Part shown: positions 1-12,984 of the stretch, piece by piece | How positions within the stretch are numbered: position 1 is the stretch's first letter | Layout: every line of letters starts with the position of its first letter | NCBI GenBank assembly: GCA_018417955.1 | Contig: JACTVC010000016.1 | Coordinates: forward strand, 558,001-622,000 | Length of the DNA stretch: 64,000 nucleotides | Direction: 5' to 3' | DNA from: Laccaria trichodermophora | Taxonomy: Eukaryota; Basidiomycota; Agaricomycetes; Agaricales; Hydnangiaceae | The notes under the pieces: generated by a model | What the model was told of the DNA's origin: nothing | Database searches by the model: none | What the model saw: only the letters and a program-made list of their open reading frames with translations | Made by a program: the position numbers and the translations under genes

Positions 1-2159
1 GGGAGGCGAAAAAGCCATGTCAGGGCAAAGACGGTGGTGTGCATGAGCGTCACGGAGATGGTCTAGGCTTTCGAGAGGTCGATTTGAGAGGAGCAAGTGG
101 GATGGATGGGGTGCGCCAAAGTTTTGCCAGACAACTCGTGCGCGTGAATCCTCAGCTTAGATTCGGTCGGGGTGACTTCTGTTCACAAATGTGTGTAGTC
201 TAACCTGATTAGAACGAGAGGAGGTTAGGGGTTACGACAAAAGGAGCTACTGATGAAGGTCACCCACTTACAAATTGAGATACGTGTTTGGATTTTCACA
301 GAGGTAAAGGTAGCGTCCAAGTGTTTCTCCGAAGTTGTGGTGGGACTAAAACAGATATAATGATCAATGACTGGATGTGGCGTGAGGGTGTTGTGCTTAC
401 CCTATAGTCTACATGCTTGAGCGGCGTTGGCTTCGAGTATTGCATGAGGGTCGCTCGCAGTTCATCTTTACCTGCTTTTTCCCGAAACGAAAACGGAACG
501 ATTTGTGGGAACGAAACGTCGGGGAATGGCTGCAACGTCGACATGTGGTATTTAACGACAGAAGTATCATCGTACTCACCTCTCCCCCAACATCCACCAA
601 ACTCGATATTCACGTGGAGCGCATCAAGCTGCCGAAATACACCACGAGGGAATCTACTAACGGTCGCGTGGTTCTGGTTGCGTAAGCCGTACAGGGTAGT
701 TTGGAGATACAAGTCGTTGTTAGAGAAGTAGCGGATGGTGTTCGTGCAGTTGGGCGGCTGATCGGGGGTACAGGTGTCCTTGAAACCGTGGCTCGACAGC
801 AGTGTGTCGGGCAGGATGACGGGGTCCTTTGAGCTTGTAAGGAGCGATCAAGTTTCGGAAACGCCAAGTGGAGTGCTACTAGATGTCGGCTGTGAAGGTC
901 GTTGAGTTAGTTAAGTATACGGCAAGATATGAAGTCTGAGCGTGACACACCTCGAGAAAACATTCTCCTGCTTGGAACATCGCGGGAGCAGCAGCAAACG
1001 ACTGCAGGAGTAGTGAAGATGGCGATGTTGTCGACGAGGTCGTGGTGGTTGAAAAATCATATGGCGAAGAGTATCTCTATTTGTCCCTCTCAGCCTTTTT
1101 TCAAATCTGGTCCGCGCTATCAGGCCGTGGATGGCGGGGACCTCGACCCATTCATCGTCCATTTCCGTCATGATTCATCCCCCACCAGACAAAGATCGAA
1201 GAAGCCGTGCGTCCGTGTCGTCTATAAGGCACTCCCAATGATCGACATCAGTCAGGAGGGCCGTGAGAAGGGCAAGAACATAGTCGGTGGAGGAGGAGCT
1301 GTGGAACAGGCATGTTGTCAAATTTGAGGGGAGTGCGAAGGTCGGCTGTCGTTGATCGTTGATTTCATCGAGGAGAAGGAGTGGGCGAATCTGGGTGTCT
1401 GAGGGAATACGCTGAGTTTTCAGTGCAGATAGCTGGTTTAATGATCCTTAGCGACCGCCGGTTTTGAATAGAAAAGACTGTAGACTCACCTTACATTCTC
1501 TCCATCAGGAAAACCGACCTAGCACGGCCAATGGTGGGGACTTGACGAATTAAATATGTTGGCACTCGAACCGACCCGCTAAGCCACCGCGCAGCAACTC
1601 CAGCTCCAAATTTTCAGCTATCAAAATCGATGTTCAGAGAGGGGCGATCTCGACGATGATCCGGCCACTCACTTTGAGAGATCATATTGTTAAGACGACA
1701 TGCGTCGTGCACATTGCGTACCGTTTTCTGGTTTCAAGTACTGATAGTTGACGCTGCACAGCCAAATTTGACATGATTGCTAAGAAGGTCAGCTGAGGCT
1801 CCCATGTTCGTCAAGTACACTCGTAAAGCACTGCCTAGGCATCAGCCAAATAGGCGCGTTCGGCGCCAACAACGGACTTGATTCTCTCGTCGTGAGCCTT
1901 GTGGATAGCATACGGAACCAACACTAAAAAATCGAGCCCACTCACCAAAGACAGTAAACTACCGAGGAATGAGAAAGACGAAGGCGAAGGCTTGGAGAAG
2001 ACTGGAGTCAAGAGTCGGAAACGCCCAGGCATGTTTACAACTGTTTGTAAAAATAGACACAGGCACGCCTTCACCTCGTGGCGTGATTGGGGTGCACTGT
2101 TTGGGCGCTGTCCTTTCTTCCCCTCCCTCATCCTGACCGTCCATCTTCGATATCTCAAC
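1..2159. repeat. Segmental duplication copy A (5' flank of the NLR gene)
   Basis: This block is colinear with 46480-49248, which precedes the second NLR copy. Shared landmarks include the opening cgaaaaagccatgtcagggc (also near 33135 and 46490), the stretch gaagatggcgatgttgtcga at about 1015 (47520) and a block starting tcagccttttttcaaatctg at 1098 (48219). Relative to copy D it lacks about 600 bases between roughly 1075 and 1098, the interval that carries a small open frame in D. Shorter relatives lie at 30740-31140 and 33130-33540. No intact gene is apparent; fragments of at least one minus-strand gene are listed separately. Confidence 0.8.
296..870 (-). pseudogene. Unrecognised minus-strand gene remnant
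   Basis: I do not recognise this gene. The minus strand holds an open stretch of 138 codons (712 to 296), and upstream of it another frame encodes a segment whose counterpart in copy D (47040-47340) reads as a plausible protein (motif LEGPVNILPDTLLSSRGFKD in D). In copy A that segment is shifted out of frame by small indels. Conservation in two duplicated blocks, and of the 3' part also near 33430-33560, suggests it once coded for protein. No signal peptide, membrane span or catalytic motif could be assigned. It may instead be a non-coding repeat that happens to stay open. Confidence 0.3.
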
Positions 2160-5100
2160 ATGAGCGGAGCGAGCTTCTTTGCGGGCGCTCACCACTTTGT
2201 CGCCAACAACGGCACATTCATTGAAGCTAAGACTGTGAGTGTAATGTTTGCTAAAAGTATCCGTCAAGCAAGTTGACGGCGTTGGATCTGTTGCAGGTCA
2301 ATATCCACGGCAATAAGACGATGGGGGTCATTCCGCTCATGCCAAACCCAAGCACTCGGTTCACTGGGCGTACAGAAGTCATTGCGAAACTCAAGACACA
2401 TTTCTTTACCAACCCAAACGACGTAGTTCAGCAGAGAAAGCTTTTCTTGTTATATGGAATGGGGGGTATTGGAAAGACTCAGATTTGCTTGAAGTTTGTT
2501 GAGGAAATGTCTGACAGGTGAGTACCTATTGAACACCAGTCTGACACTACCTGAAAAATTGAACTGTTCCCAGCTTCTCTCATGTTTTCTGGGTTGATGC
2601 ATCCTCCTCAGGTACCATCATGCAGGCACTGAAGGGTATTGGTCAGTCTTGTGGATTGGATGGTTCACCTGAGTCTGCTCTCTGGTGGATTGGCTCTCTG
2701 AAAGAGAATTACATCCTGATCTTTGATAATGCTGATGTTCTGTCACCTGCTGCACTGGAGGGGTATTTCCCACCTGGGATGAGGGGAAACATTCTGATAA
2801 CTAGTCGTAACTCTGCCATGATGACTCTGACTTCACATCAGAATTCTCTTGAAGTGATTGAAATGGAAGAGAGGGATGCTATTGAACTACTTCTGAAAGC
2901 TAGTTGCTTGGAATCATCCACATCAGATGTTCAAATCCAAGCCTCTAAGATTGTAGCAGAGCTCTTCTGCTTTCCTCTTGCTATTGACCAAGCTGGTGCT
3001 TACATTGCTTCTGGGGCCACCACTATTGGAGAGTACTTAGCAAAATATTCAGAGCACCAAAAGACATTGCTATCTCATTCTGAATTCACTGGAGCCTCTA
3101 AGTATAATAAAACTGTTTATGAAACTTGGCAGCTATCATACAAAGAAATTGAAGAAAGGGCTAAATCTGATGATTGTTATAGGGCCAATGCAGCCAACAG
3201 TGCAATGCTACTGCTAGAGATATTTCCTTTCTTCCATCATGAGGAAATATCTGAGGAAATCTTTTCTTATGCTGCCCTTCAAAAAGATAAGAAAACTCCT
3301 ATGTTGGGTTTACCTCTTGCCAGTTCACTGCTGGACCGAAAAATACTCCCTCTTTCTGAGACAGGTACTTGGGATAATTTTATTTTTAGAGAGGGAATTC
3401 GAACATTACTGTCTTTTTCTTTGATCAAGAGGGGCCAATCTGATAATGTATATGCAATGCATCCGCTGGTTCATGCCTGGGGCAGGGACAGATTGACTCT
3501 GAGTGAAAGGAAAAAATGTTGCTTAATGGTGTATGTCACATTGTCTTGCTCACTAAGATGGAATGCAGACCAGCCATATGGATTCCAGAGGACCTTGGTA
3601 ACACATGTGAGAACAAATATGGAGTATTTCAAAGCAGAAAGCAATCAGAATATCATCAGTTACATGGATGATGCTTATGCAAATTTTGGGAGGCTGTTGA
3701 GGGAACAAGGATATTTGAAAGAAGCAGAAACTTTGGAAATTAAAGTTGTGGATGCAAGGAAGAGAATTCTTGGAGTAGAACACCCAGACACAATCTTTGC
3801 CATGGTAAATCTGGCATCTTCATATTCAAACCTGGGAAAATACACAGAGGCAGAGACACTGAACATCCAAGTTCTGGATGCAAGGAAGAGAATTCTTGGA
3901 GTGGAACACCCAGACACAATCATTGCCATGGGAAATCTAGCATCTTCATATTCAAACCTGGGAAAATACACAGAGGCAGAGACACTGAACATCCAAGTTC
4001 TGGATGCAAGGAAGAGAATTCTTGGAGTGGAACACCCAGACACAATCTTTGCCATGGGAAATCTAGCATCTTCATATTCAAACCTGGGAAAATACACAGA
4101 GGCAGAGACACTGAACATCCAAGTTCTGGATGCAAGGAAGAGAATTCTTGGAGTGGAACACCCAGACACAATCTTTGCCATGGAAAATCTAGCATCTTCA
4201 TATTCAAACCTGGGAAAATACACAGAGGCAGAGACACTGAACATCCAAGTTCTGGATGCAAGGAAGAGAATTCTTGGAGTGGAACACCCAGACACAATCT
4301 TTGCCATGGGAAATCTAGCATCTTCATATTCAAACCTGGGAAAATACACAGAGGCAGAGACACTGCAGATCCAAGTTCTGGATGCAAGGAAGAGAATTCT
4401 TGGAGTGGAACACCCATACACAATCATTGCCATGGGAAATCTAGCATCTTCATATTCAAACCTGGGAAAATACACAGAGGCAGAGACACTGGAGATCCAA
4501 GTTCTGGATGCAAGGAAGAGAATTCTTGGAGTGGAACACCCAGACACAATCTTTGCCATGGCAAATCTAGCATCATCCTATGAAAACCTGGGAAAATACA
4601 CAGAGGCAGAGACACTGGGGATCCAAGTTCTGGATGCAAGGAAGAGAATTCTTGGAGTGGAACACCCAGACACAATCAGAGCCATGGGAAATCTAGCAGT
4701 TTCATATGGAAACCTGGGAAAATACACAGAGGCAGAGACACTGGAGATCCAAGTTCTGGATGCAAGGAAGAGAATTCTTGGAGTGGAACACCCAGACACA
4801 ATCTTTGCCATGGCAAATCTAGCATCATCCTATGAAAACCTGGGAAAATACACAGAGGCAGAGACACTGCAGATCCAAGTTCTGGATGCAAGGAAGAGAA
4901 TTCTTGGAGTGGAACACCCACACACAATCAGAGCCATGGCAAATCTAGCAGTTTCATATGGAAACCTGGGAAAATACACAGAGGCAGAGACACTGGAGAT
5001 CCAAGTTCTGGATGCAAGGAAGAGAATTCTTGGAGTGCAACACCCCCATACCATTCTAGCCATGAAAAACTTAGCAGCCACCCTTAGAAGTCTGGGAAAG

Positions 5101-5253
5101 TACACAGAGGCAGAGAAGCTAGTCATCCATGTTGAGGCAGTCAAAAGCAGAGTTATTGGAGCAACATCTCATGATGAAAATGCCTCTATGGCTAATGTCC
5201 AAGAAACTGAGGAGACTTTAACAGTGAATTTTGACAAAAAAGGTGTGTACTGA
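2160..5253 (+). CDS. NB-ARC / tetratricopeptide STAND protein (fungal NLR)
   Basis: Three-exon model: 2160-2234, 2297-2517 and 2574-5253, with GT-AG introns of 62 and 56 nt, giving about 991 residues. Order of domains: a short N-terminal module (MSGASFFAGAHHF...NNGTF) typical of agaricomycete NLRs; an NB-ARC ATPase with P-loop GMGGIGKT (near residue 67), the strand HVFWVDAS, Walker B ILIFDNAD, RNBS-B-like ILITSRN, a GLPL-like CFPLAIDQAGAY and an MHD-equivalent MHPLVHAWGR; then a TPR superhelix of eleven 42-residue kinesin-light-chain-type repeats and a short tail. Members of this family oligomerise on nucleotide exchange and control cell death or allorecognition in fungi; the ligand here is unknown. 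The start was chosen because exon 1 keeps frame and is conserved at 49249 in the paralogue. No stops or frameshifts are seen, so this copy looks functional. The exon 3 tail could be spliced further (a GT lies near the stop). Confidence 0.9.
3751..5136 (+). repeat. Eleven 126-bp near-identical TPR-coding repeats
   Basis: Units start every 126 bases (3751, 3877, 4003 ... 5011), each encoding 42 residues beginning DARKRILGVEHPDTI. Units 2-6 are nearly identical at DNA level. Units 7+8 and 9+10 form a 252-bp higher-order duplication (SYEN then SYGN types alternate). The last unit (5011) is diverged. Differences between units concentrate at a few codons: the residue after DTI (F/I/R), after AM (V/G/E/A), in SY(S/E/G)N and the residue before IQVL (N/Q/E/G). 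Confidence 0.95.
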
Positions 5254-6289
5254 AATTAATTATTCTTGTAAATTATCCCTCATATTTATCTGATTAGTGT
5301 CCTCTTTGTCAAATTTTGTAAAGAAAACTTCAAAAATTATGTCTAAAATAGCACATTCATTTCATAAGGAGAAAGCCCCCAATGCTGACTTAGGAGGAAA
5401 TAGTTCTTAATTCCCATATCACAATAATTCCATGCTTCTTAGTATTATTCCATGTTGTAACTATGTTTTGATATGCTGTTCAGTATGTTGAATGGAATAT
5501 TTTTGTGTAACTGTTTTGATTGATATTGCAAGTATCTTAAAACTGTTTGATAATATGTCTTCCCCTGCATTGACTGCTGCACTTTTATTCATAGACTTAT
5601 CTGAGCTATAGTGTCATAAACCATCCCACACCCATCCCCTATACCAAGACATCCCCAAGATGAACCCTTCCCATGATGCCTTGTTTCTCCATACCAACCC
5701 TTTATTGTCTCATTACCTTGTGATTCCTTGTTCTCTTGTCTCCTCCCATCCTTATTGTAATTATTGTACTTCCTTGGTTGCCTTGGTATCCTTCCCTTAG
5801 GTAGTTAGTTAGTTTGTCATGTACTCACTACCTCATCCTTGATCTTATGACTACACATCAAATTGAGTCTGACATCAGCTGGCTATTGATTGCCACATAT
5901 GGCCTGGCTGTTCCCTGCTGATATGCTGTGGTCAGTAATCAGATCAAGAGCTCAACTCTGCTTCTTGGACTTAGCTCCATATACTTACACTCCTGGACCT
6001 AACTCTGTACAGCAACTCTATTACAGACCTCATACCCTTTCAGTCTAGTAACTACCAGTGGTATCTATGTCAACCCCTACCTTGCCTCTTGCCCTATCTA
6101 AGGAATAGGACAGATCCTAACAATGCTGCTCTGAGATACCCTGTAGATGTTGTCGTGTAGAAATGGACCTCATGACATTCAATTTGTCTAAGTCTGTTGA
6201 AATCCTGATATTTGGTCCACCTCATAAACAAACACCACACAAACACTCTCCTCACCACCACCACCACCACCACCACCATCCTCATCACA
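5254..6289. other. Non-coding stretch downstream of the NLR gene
   Basis: AT-rich, stop-rich in all frames, with no gene I can support; it presumably includes the 3' UTR and terminator of the NLR gene. A (CAC)n microsatellite lies at about 6253-6278. Confidence 0.6.
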
Positions 6290-6824
6290 CCTTAAACAAG
6301 GGTTGATTGGGCAGTTAAGCAAATTCTTTGACAGATTCTAGGACAAATTGATCATTTTTTCACCTTTTATTTAATTGAAACAAACCTATGGGTTTTTTTT
6401 CTTTTCATTTTGACAGTGTATTTGCCTATTGTGTGAAGGTGGCATCCAAATGTAAAAAAATCATTGTTACTATTTTCAAAATGTGTTGTAAGATATATCC
6501 ACAGGACAAAAGGCTGTTAAGAATTAAAATTTGTGAATGAAATGGATTTCAGGAACAATTCAGTTTGTCTCTTCAGCATGAGGCAAAACTTTAACTTTTA
6601 GCAAACACTTTGCCTAGGGAACAGAATTGTGGACAAATTTAAACAATAAGCATATAAGTTGTTTTTATTCTGTCAGCCCCCTTGGACAATTAGTGAATAT
6701 ACTGTCAAAATAAAAATTGTCCCAATAATCTGATTTAATTACAAACAAGGTGCAAAAATGATAAATTTGTCAAGGAATCTGTCCAATGCTCTGCTTAACT
6801 GCCTGATTGTCCCTTGTTTGAAGT
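6290..6824. mobile_element. MITE with ~60-bp terminal inverted repeats
   Basis: The left end (aaacaagggttgattgggca) and the reverse complement of the right end (aaacaagggacaatcaggca) match over about 60 bp, including a shared gcagttaagca core and a gacagatt...gacaaatt segment. The interior is AT-rich and non-coding, about 535 bp overall. I could not find a clean target-site duplication. Confidence 0.65.
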
Positions 6825-6883
6825 GTCACTGTCACTACTTGGTCACCACCCTATGTGACCACCACCTTGCACCATGAGTGTCT

Positions 6884-8336
6884 CACTGTGCAGGTCACAC
6901 TGGTTGAAGTTCAACCTAGCATAGGTCGTATTCAACCACTTTTTAGGTTGATTTTCATCACCATTAGGTTGGTGATCAACCTGGGTCACTTTGGTTGATT
7001 AGCAACCTAAAATGGTGGTTTTCAACCTAAGGCTTCTGAGGCTGTTATACTGGTCAATTTCAACTAACCAAAGGTTGAATTCAACCAAAGGATTTCAACC
7101 TATTCTTGGTTAGTTTTAACTTGAATGATGGTTGATATTTAACCAATATTGAAGTGATTCTGATAAAAAACATTATATATTGCTTGTATCACAGGACAAC
7201 AGTGCGCTACTGCTAGTAATGGTACACTGGGTTGAGGATATGATAGGAAAACACCATTGGAGGTCACTGCAATGCATAGCATGTGAGGAACAGGTTGGAA
7301 AGGAAAGGGAAATATACAACTTACCAACATGTCAAACCCCCAAGCCGAAAGCATCTCCCAAACATCAAACAACCATGATGCCATCCAATCAAATGATTCT
7401 AGCCAGCAACAAAGGTGAATTAGTAGGTGTTTATGCATGAGTTGATCAGGGACGACACTTACACATTCATGATGTCACCGACCCTCTCATCACTGCTCGC
7501 AGTTGTGCACTGCACATGACCTCTCAGCATGATCACTTCTGTGGCTTGACTATTCAGCACTTGTCAACTAGTGTTCTGCCAATGGTACATTAATGGATAT
7601 CAGTGACTCATTGGGGAGTGACTTACTCTGCCATAGTGCCTTCTCGTTTTTGCTATCTGGTGTCTTCCAGCCTTATGCTGAGCAGGGACTTGATCCTGTA
7701 GCCAATGTTAGTGTGAATGTAGACTTACCCTCAATTCATTATCGCTCCTGCCTCTGTGAAGTACAATTTAAGCTTGGTCTATCATTGGAAGAGAGGGAAC
7801 TACCTGGGTCAAGCAGATATTTGACAAGTTTCCAAGGTGAGTTGAAGACTGTCCAAACACTGCAGGAGGAAGGTGGATGGATGAGGAGAGCGGAGAGAAT
7901 GATGGTTGCATTGTAAAACTACAGACCCGATAGTTTCTGAAATGGAGAAATCAACTTCCCACGACTGTCAATGGCAACTCCAGCATCCTCATCATGTACC
8001 TGAGGCCAACCCAAGGCCAACCTGAGGCTACAATTTAGTGTTGTGTAAGATTAGGTTATGAGAATATTTTATTGAGTGTAGTATTGTAGGTATACATACA
8101 TACTGCTGAGGTTTTTAAGGAAGGATGAAGTCAACCTATCTTAGGTTGATATTCATGCCAAGTTGGATACTGTCGCAATGTTGATTATCAACCAGTCTCT
8201 AGTTGAACACTTAGGTTGGTGATCAACCAAAAAAACAGGTTGATTTTTTTCAACCTAAATTTCAACTGACCTCTGGTTGAAAGGTAAAATTCAACCTAAT
8301 ATTTGTTGAATATCAACCAAAGCTGCCTTCACAGTG
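6884..8336. mobile_element. Non-autonomous foldback element with CACTG termini
   Basis: The termini read CACTGTGCAGG at the left and, inverted, CACTGTGAAGG at the right, flanked by tct on both sides (6881-6883 and 8337-8339). That is compatible with a CACTA/CMC-type 3-bp target duplication. Both subterminal regions (6895-7140 and 8125-8325) are packed with short alternating AGGTTGA and TCAACCT words, so each end can fold on itself as well as on the other. The 1-kb interior has no convincing gene. Confidence 0.6.
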
Positions 8337-8339
8337 TCT

Positions 8340-9035
8340 GCCATAGGCTGAACAACATTTAGACCCTCACATCAACTGCCCATCATGTGCTGGAAGCTCA
8401 GCAACAACATGCCACATCTTCACCACATCCTACATGATGACCCCCCAGCTGCTGCTATGGCTGTCACCACCCACTGCCATTGTCAACTGCCCACATTCTC
8501 CTCAGTAAACTGCAATCATGACTGCAACAATCTGCCAATGCCATCAATGGCCTCCTCTAGATCTGCCATGTCATCCAGATGGTAACAACACAACAGTAGT
8601 GCAGGTGTGCTCAAATTCTACAACCCCCCTCTTTCTACCCACAACCCACCCAGCAGCCACCACAACACCAGCCAACCACTGCCACATCACTTCCTCATCC
8701 TTGCCACACTGGTGCTGACAAGGTGACACAATGATCATGACAACAGCCACAAGATGATGACAGAGGAGACAGATGGACAGATAACAGTGCAACATGGCAG
8801 CGACAGATGACCATAACAATGGCAAACAACAAAACTAAGACTATGGCTGCACAGCAGAATATCTGTGTGAACATGCTCCTTTTTCTGTTTTACCATATTC
8901 CCCAATCCTTCCTAGTTTCTAGTATAACATGCACAAGATATATACCATTTTATATAATGATCCAATTGTTTATGACTATGGAAATACAATGCTGTTTACC
9001 CAATATCCTCAATTTCAAGCAGATGCATATGGTAT
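8340..9035. other. Intergenic, no recognisable feature
   Basis: The stretch contains (CCA)-rich low-complexity sequence around 8600-8700; no gene, RNA or clear repeat could be supported. Confidence 0.5.
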
Positions 9036-9039
9036 CCTT

Positions 9040-9113
9040 ATAATGAGTAGTATGATATCCTGAGATTACCTCCCCAAGCATCCAGAGGATATTCATGAAC
9101 ACCAGCTGAGGAT
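9040..9113. mobile_element. Left part of an element split by the hAT insertion
   Basis: This short stretch contains gatatcctgaga and ccagaggatattc words. It continues after the hAT element at 16368-16490, where the same ggatatcc/cctgagg words recur. The hAT target duplication ctgaggat (9106-9113 and 16368-16375) lies inside it. Confidence 0.5.
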
Positions 9114-12100
9114 TAGGGCTGCGAACCGTAACCGTACACATATGGATACATGGGTAGCTGTACTGTACCGTCGAGGTTAGAAATCACTTATTTACAGTAC
9201 GGGTGCCAGACAGAAGTCTACCTTCATCAACCCGTATACTTATGGCCGTCGACAGCCATATTATGGGTATTATTTTGAAATATTATTTGTGTACAGTTTG
9301 AAATGTTAGCGTCATGTGAGCAGTCAACTGACTCAACAGACCGTGTGACTTGTTACCCCATGAGCGTCTTATCTCTTGTTCAACATTCATCACTCACCAA
9401 CACAGACCCAAATCGCCATCCCAAAGACAAATTCCAAGTGATTGGAATGATTATTCACTGCTGTCCTGGAGACTATCTGTCTCTCTTGACCCTTGTGATT
9501 TGTCTGGAGGCCGCAACGTGCAATGAGGAGGAATGGACACTTTGCATTATAAGGACGATGTCCAAATGGGAGCTAATCAGCTCTGCTCTTTTGGTTGGCT
9601 CTACCTTTCAACACTTCATGTACTCCACGCTGTACTGAAGTATCATGTTTCCAGCTTTAATAGGTCAGCATTATTTTCCATATTTTCAAACACTCATTTG
9701 GATTCCTTTATAGATATTATGACCACTTTAAAGACTCATGCACACACACGCGACCCCAGGAGACCCACTCGCGCTGTCTTGCACCCATCATCCAAGCAAA
9801 CTATTGGATTTTCTGCAACAGCTTGGTTCCTGTCAATTTTCCTGCTGTTTGGCAGCCCGTTTCTTGTTGCAGCTCTCCTCATCCTGTCTATCATGGCTTC
9901 ATTCCCCTTTAATAGTCAGAGTCTTTTCTTTGCTGCAAACCTCGTCATTTCGTGGTCCGGAATATTCAATCAAGCCGTTTTAAACATATTATTGAAGGTT
10001 TCGCCTCTGGGAGTTACCACTTTGATCAGTTACTTCCTTGTGCTTCTCATGCTATGGGGTACATTTTTTTTGTTCAAAAAAAAAAAATGGGGTTGTTTTA
10101 TATAATTCATACTACAGCCGCAATTGTGTTTCCTAGTTTATTGCCATTTGATCGGATTATGAGGGGTATATTTTACCACTATTGGTATCATCGCTCTCAT
10201 GTATCACATATGCGAATTGACCACATGTGTCGTCTGGTTCATGAGGGGTTATTTACGATTTTTGTAACACCATCTTTGGGGAAAACACTTTTGATGTGTA
10301 AGTGCTTATCAATTTCAAGAGAAATGCTGCTAATCTGTTCGCAGTGGTCTCTGACAGTACAACCATCAATGATATTGAACACGAACTGGTGTGGCATGGC
10401 TTCTTCCCATCATATGACCAAGAATCATCTTACATCTCAATGACAAGCTCCTGCTACCATAACATTTCACACTCAAACACCATGAGGGATCTTCTTGCTG
10501 GCCCCCTCACTCATTTCCAGATTCATTGTAGGTTTCTTGGTGGTTCAGGTCAGTTTTCCATTCAATGTAAATATGGGTCATGGCCTGACTTTTGATTAGA
10601 CCAATGTGCCCTCAACACAGATGGAACTCTCAAAGATGCATCCGAAATTGAGTTTTTTAATGATGTTGATGATACAAGACTGATCGCTTCTATGAGCCGG
10701 GCATCTGGTACATATCTGTTCCTTATTTTATCTGTAAATTTCTAACCATTGAACATCTTGTGCAGGCCATTCGCGTGATAAGGCTTGGATGACGGAAATC
10801 ATTGATGCAGAACATGATACTCTGGACGATACCAAGGCAGTGCAGAAATGCAAAAGAAAGGTGAAGCCAAAGGAGACACAATCTGATAAAGAGGATGATG
10901 ATTTTGTTGGGTCCTCTAGCAATGCAGATTCAACATCACATGGCAAGGAATCTGATTTAGTTGAGATCACTCTCAAAGAGGTAAGTGCTTGTTAATCCAT
11001 TTTGAACCAACTCAATATATGATTTCAAGCTCGTGGATAGTCTCCCTTCAAAAACAATTACCATGCGTTCTCAAAGTTCAACTAAATCAAAGGGGAAAAG
11101 ACAAACCAGCGAAAGAAGCGAAAGGTTGGCAATACTGGAGGTTCAGGGACAGCTCAGCCCAGCCAGGTCTCACAGGTGACATCACAAAATGCTCTGAAGG
11201 TTCATCATCCTATATCTTACAATCTTATGTCTGAAAGCTCATGATAACGAAGACCTCTGGGAAACGAAATCCTATCTACCTGTTCTATGAACAAGTCATG
11301 GTCAACGAGAAAGGAGAAGTCGGAGAGGAAGGCAATAAGCACTATAAGTGCTATCACAGCAATTGAAAAACATTTACCATCACAAAGGTGATGAACTACA
11401 GTCTCAATGGTATGTTTTTTCAAAGCGTACAGTTGCAGTCATTTTGAAAAAAAAAATAAAGGGTTAATTGGTCATTTGAAGGGCATGTTCCAGCCTATGC
11501 ACCAGCTATACCTCGTACTCTATTCCCGCTCCCGTAACAGTATTCAACCTTCGCCTGAAGAGGTTTCTTATGCATCTGGAAAGCTGCCATTTGACACCTC
11601 TATCCATGCTGAATACATAGAAACTCGACACTCAAGCAGCCAGTATCAAAGAAGCTTTTGCCAGACAGCAAGCAAAAGCTGCTGTGGGTTTAGTTATTGC
11701 TTTCTATCAAAATAATTCTAACTACTCAAATAGGAACCTTGGGACCAGAGTAAGTTTGAGAAGCTCCTCATCGAATGGATTGCTGCTTGTGATCAACCAT
11801 TTGACGAGGTGGAAAAACCTGAATTTATTGCAATGATGGAGTATGGTTGAGACCCAACCAAGTTTTCGCTGCCTCAACGAGAGGGTGTTTGACGGAGGGT
11901 GATGAAGCTTGGGGAAAACACAATTGAGGAAACCAAGGCAATGTTTGCAGTCAGTTTTTTTACATCTTTGATAATTTCCCTCTACTGAATCTTATCACAG
12001 AATTTGACAAGCAAAATTAGCCTCTCTCTCGACGCATGGACATCAAGCAACTATTACGCATTTTTAGCCATTGTTGCTCACTACATGACTGATGATGGAT

Positions 12101-12984
12101 ACTGTGGTAAGATTTGTGATTTAGATTGAGACCTCCTTCATGAATTGTTGCTGACACTGACCACAGAGGAACTTCTCATAGATTTTCATGAGCTGATTGG
12201 AGAGCATACAGGTGAAAACATGGCAGCTGTTGTTTGGTCAACGTTAAAGCTGTATGATATTCAAAACAAGGTCTGATCTCCATATGTGCATTGTTCAACT
12301 TGAGGGCTAAAGTTGTCCAGGTGATCGCTATTATGATGGACAATGCCAGCAACAATGACACGATGATGGATGTGATCAAGGGTCACTGTTTGGATGTGGG
12401 AATCAATTTCTCTGCCAGCCAATCATGAATGTGTTGTATGCCGCATACAATACACTTAGTGTGCATTAAGGTATACTCAAATTACATGCCCCCCGTGAAT
12501 CCTAGCTCACCAAATCAAAAACCCTCTAGCTTCTCAAAGGTATTGGCCTAATATCCAATACTTTCCATTCCTCCACTGATTCCTACTGGATTCCACAGAT
12601 TCCAGCTGGAATCCAGGAATTCCACAGGATTCCAGCCAGAATTCCAGAATTCCAGAGGATTCCAGGAATTCTGAAGGAATCCGACTGGAATATGCAGGAA
12701 TCCAAGCGGAATAGGCAGAAAATCTCATTATTTAGGTTATAAATCAGAATAGATCAGCACTGAGCTAGAGACTTAATCTGCACTAATTCAATTCCTCAAC
12801 AGACAAAATTTCTTATACAGTTCACACCTAGTCAAGTCATAGACCTCAGTAGACAAATTTCAATGTATTTTATTCAGACATAAAATCTATTTTACTACAA
12901 ATTCACACCTATTCAAGCCATAAGATCTCAATAGAACAAATTTTTAATGTATTTTATTGATACATGAAATCTATTTTATTACAG

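Noticed and set aside
1835..2161. Minus-strand frame upstream of the NLR start, conserved in copy D, considered as a small mitochondrial-type subunit gene
   Set aside because: I could not match it convincingly to any family, the only intron that would join its parts is about 22 nt, and the two copies differ in frame.
3675..4559. A 294-codon open frame antisense to the TPR array (and others to 5144)
   Set aside because: It is the mirror of a 126-bp repeat whose complementary frames happen to lack stops; it breaks where the repeats diverge.
3751..5136. Regular repeats resembling a CRISPR array
   Set aside because: They are protein-coding TPR units with no unique spacers, in a eukaryote.
9533..10105. 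Hydrophobic 190-codon frame with several membrane-span-like stretches
   Set aside because: It lies in the decayed 5' part of a hAT element, T-rich composition explains the hydrophobicity, and no family resemblance is seen.
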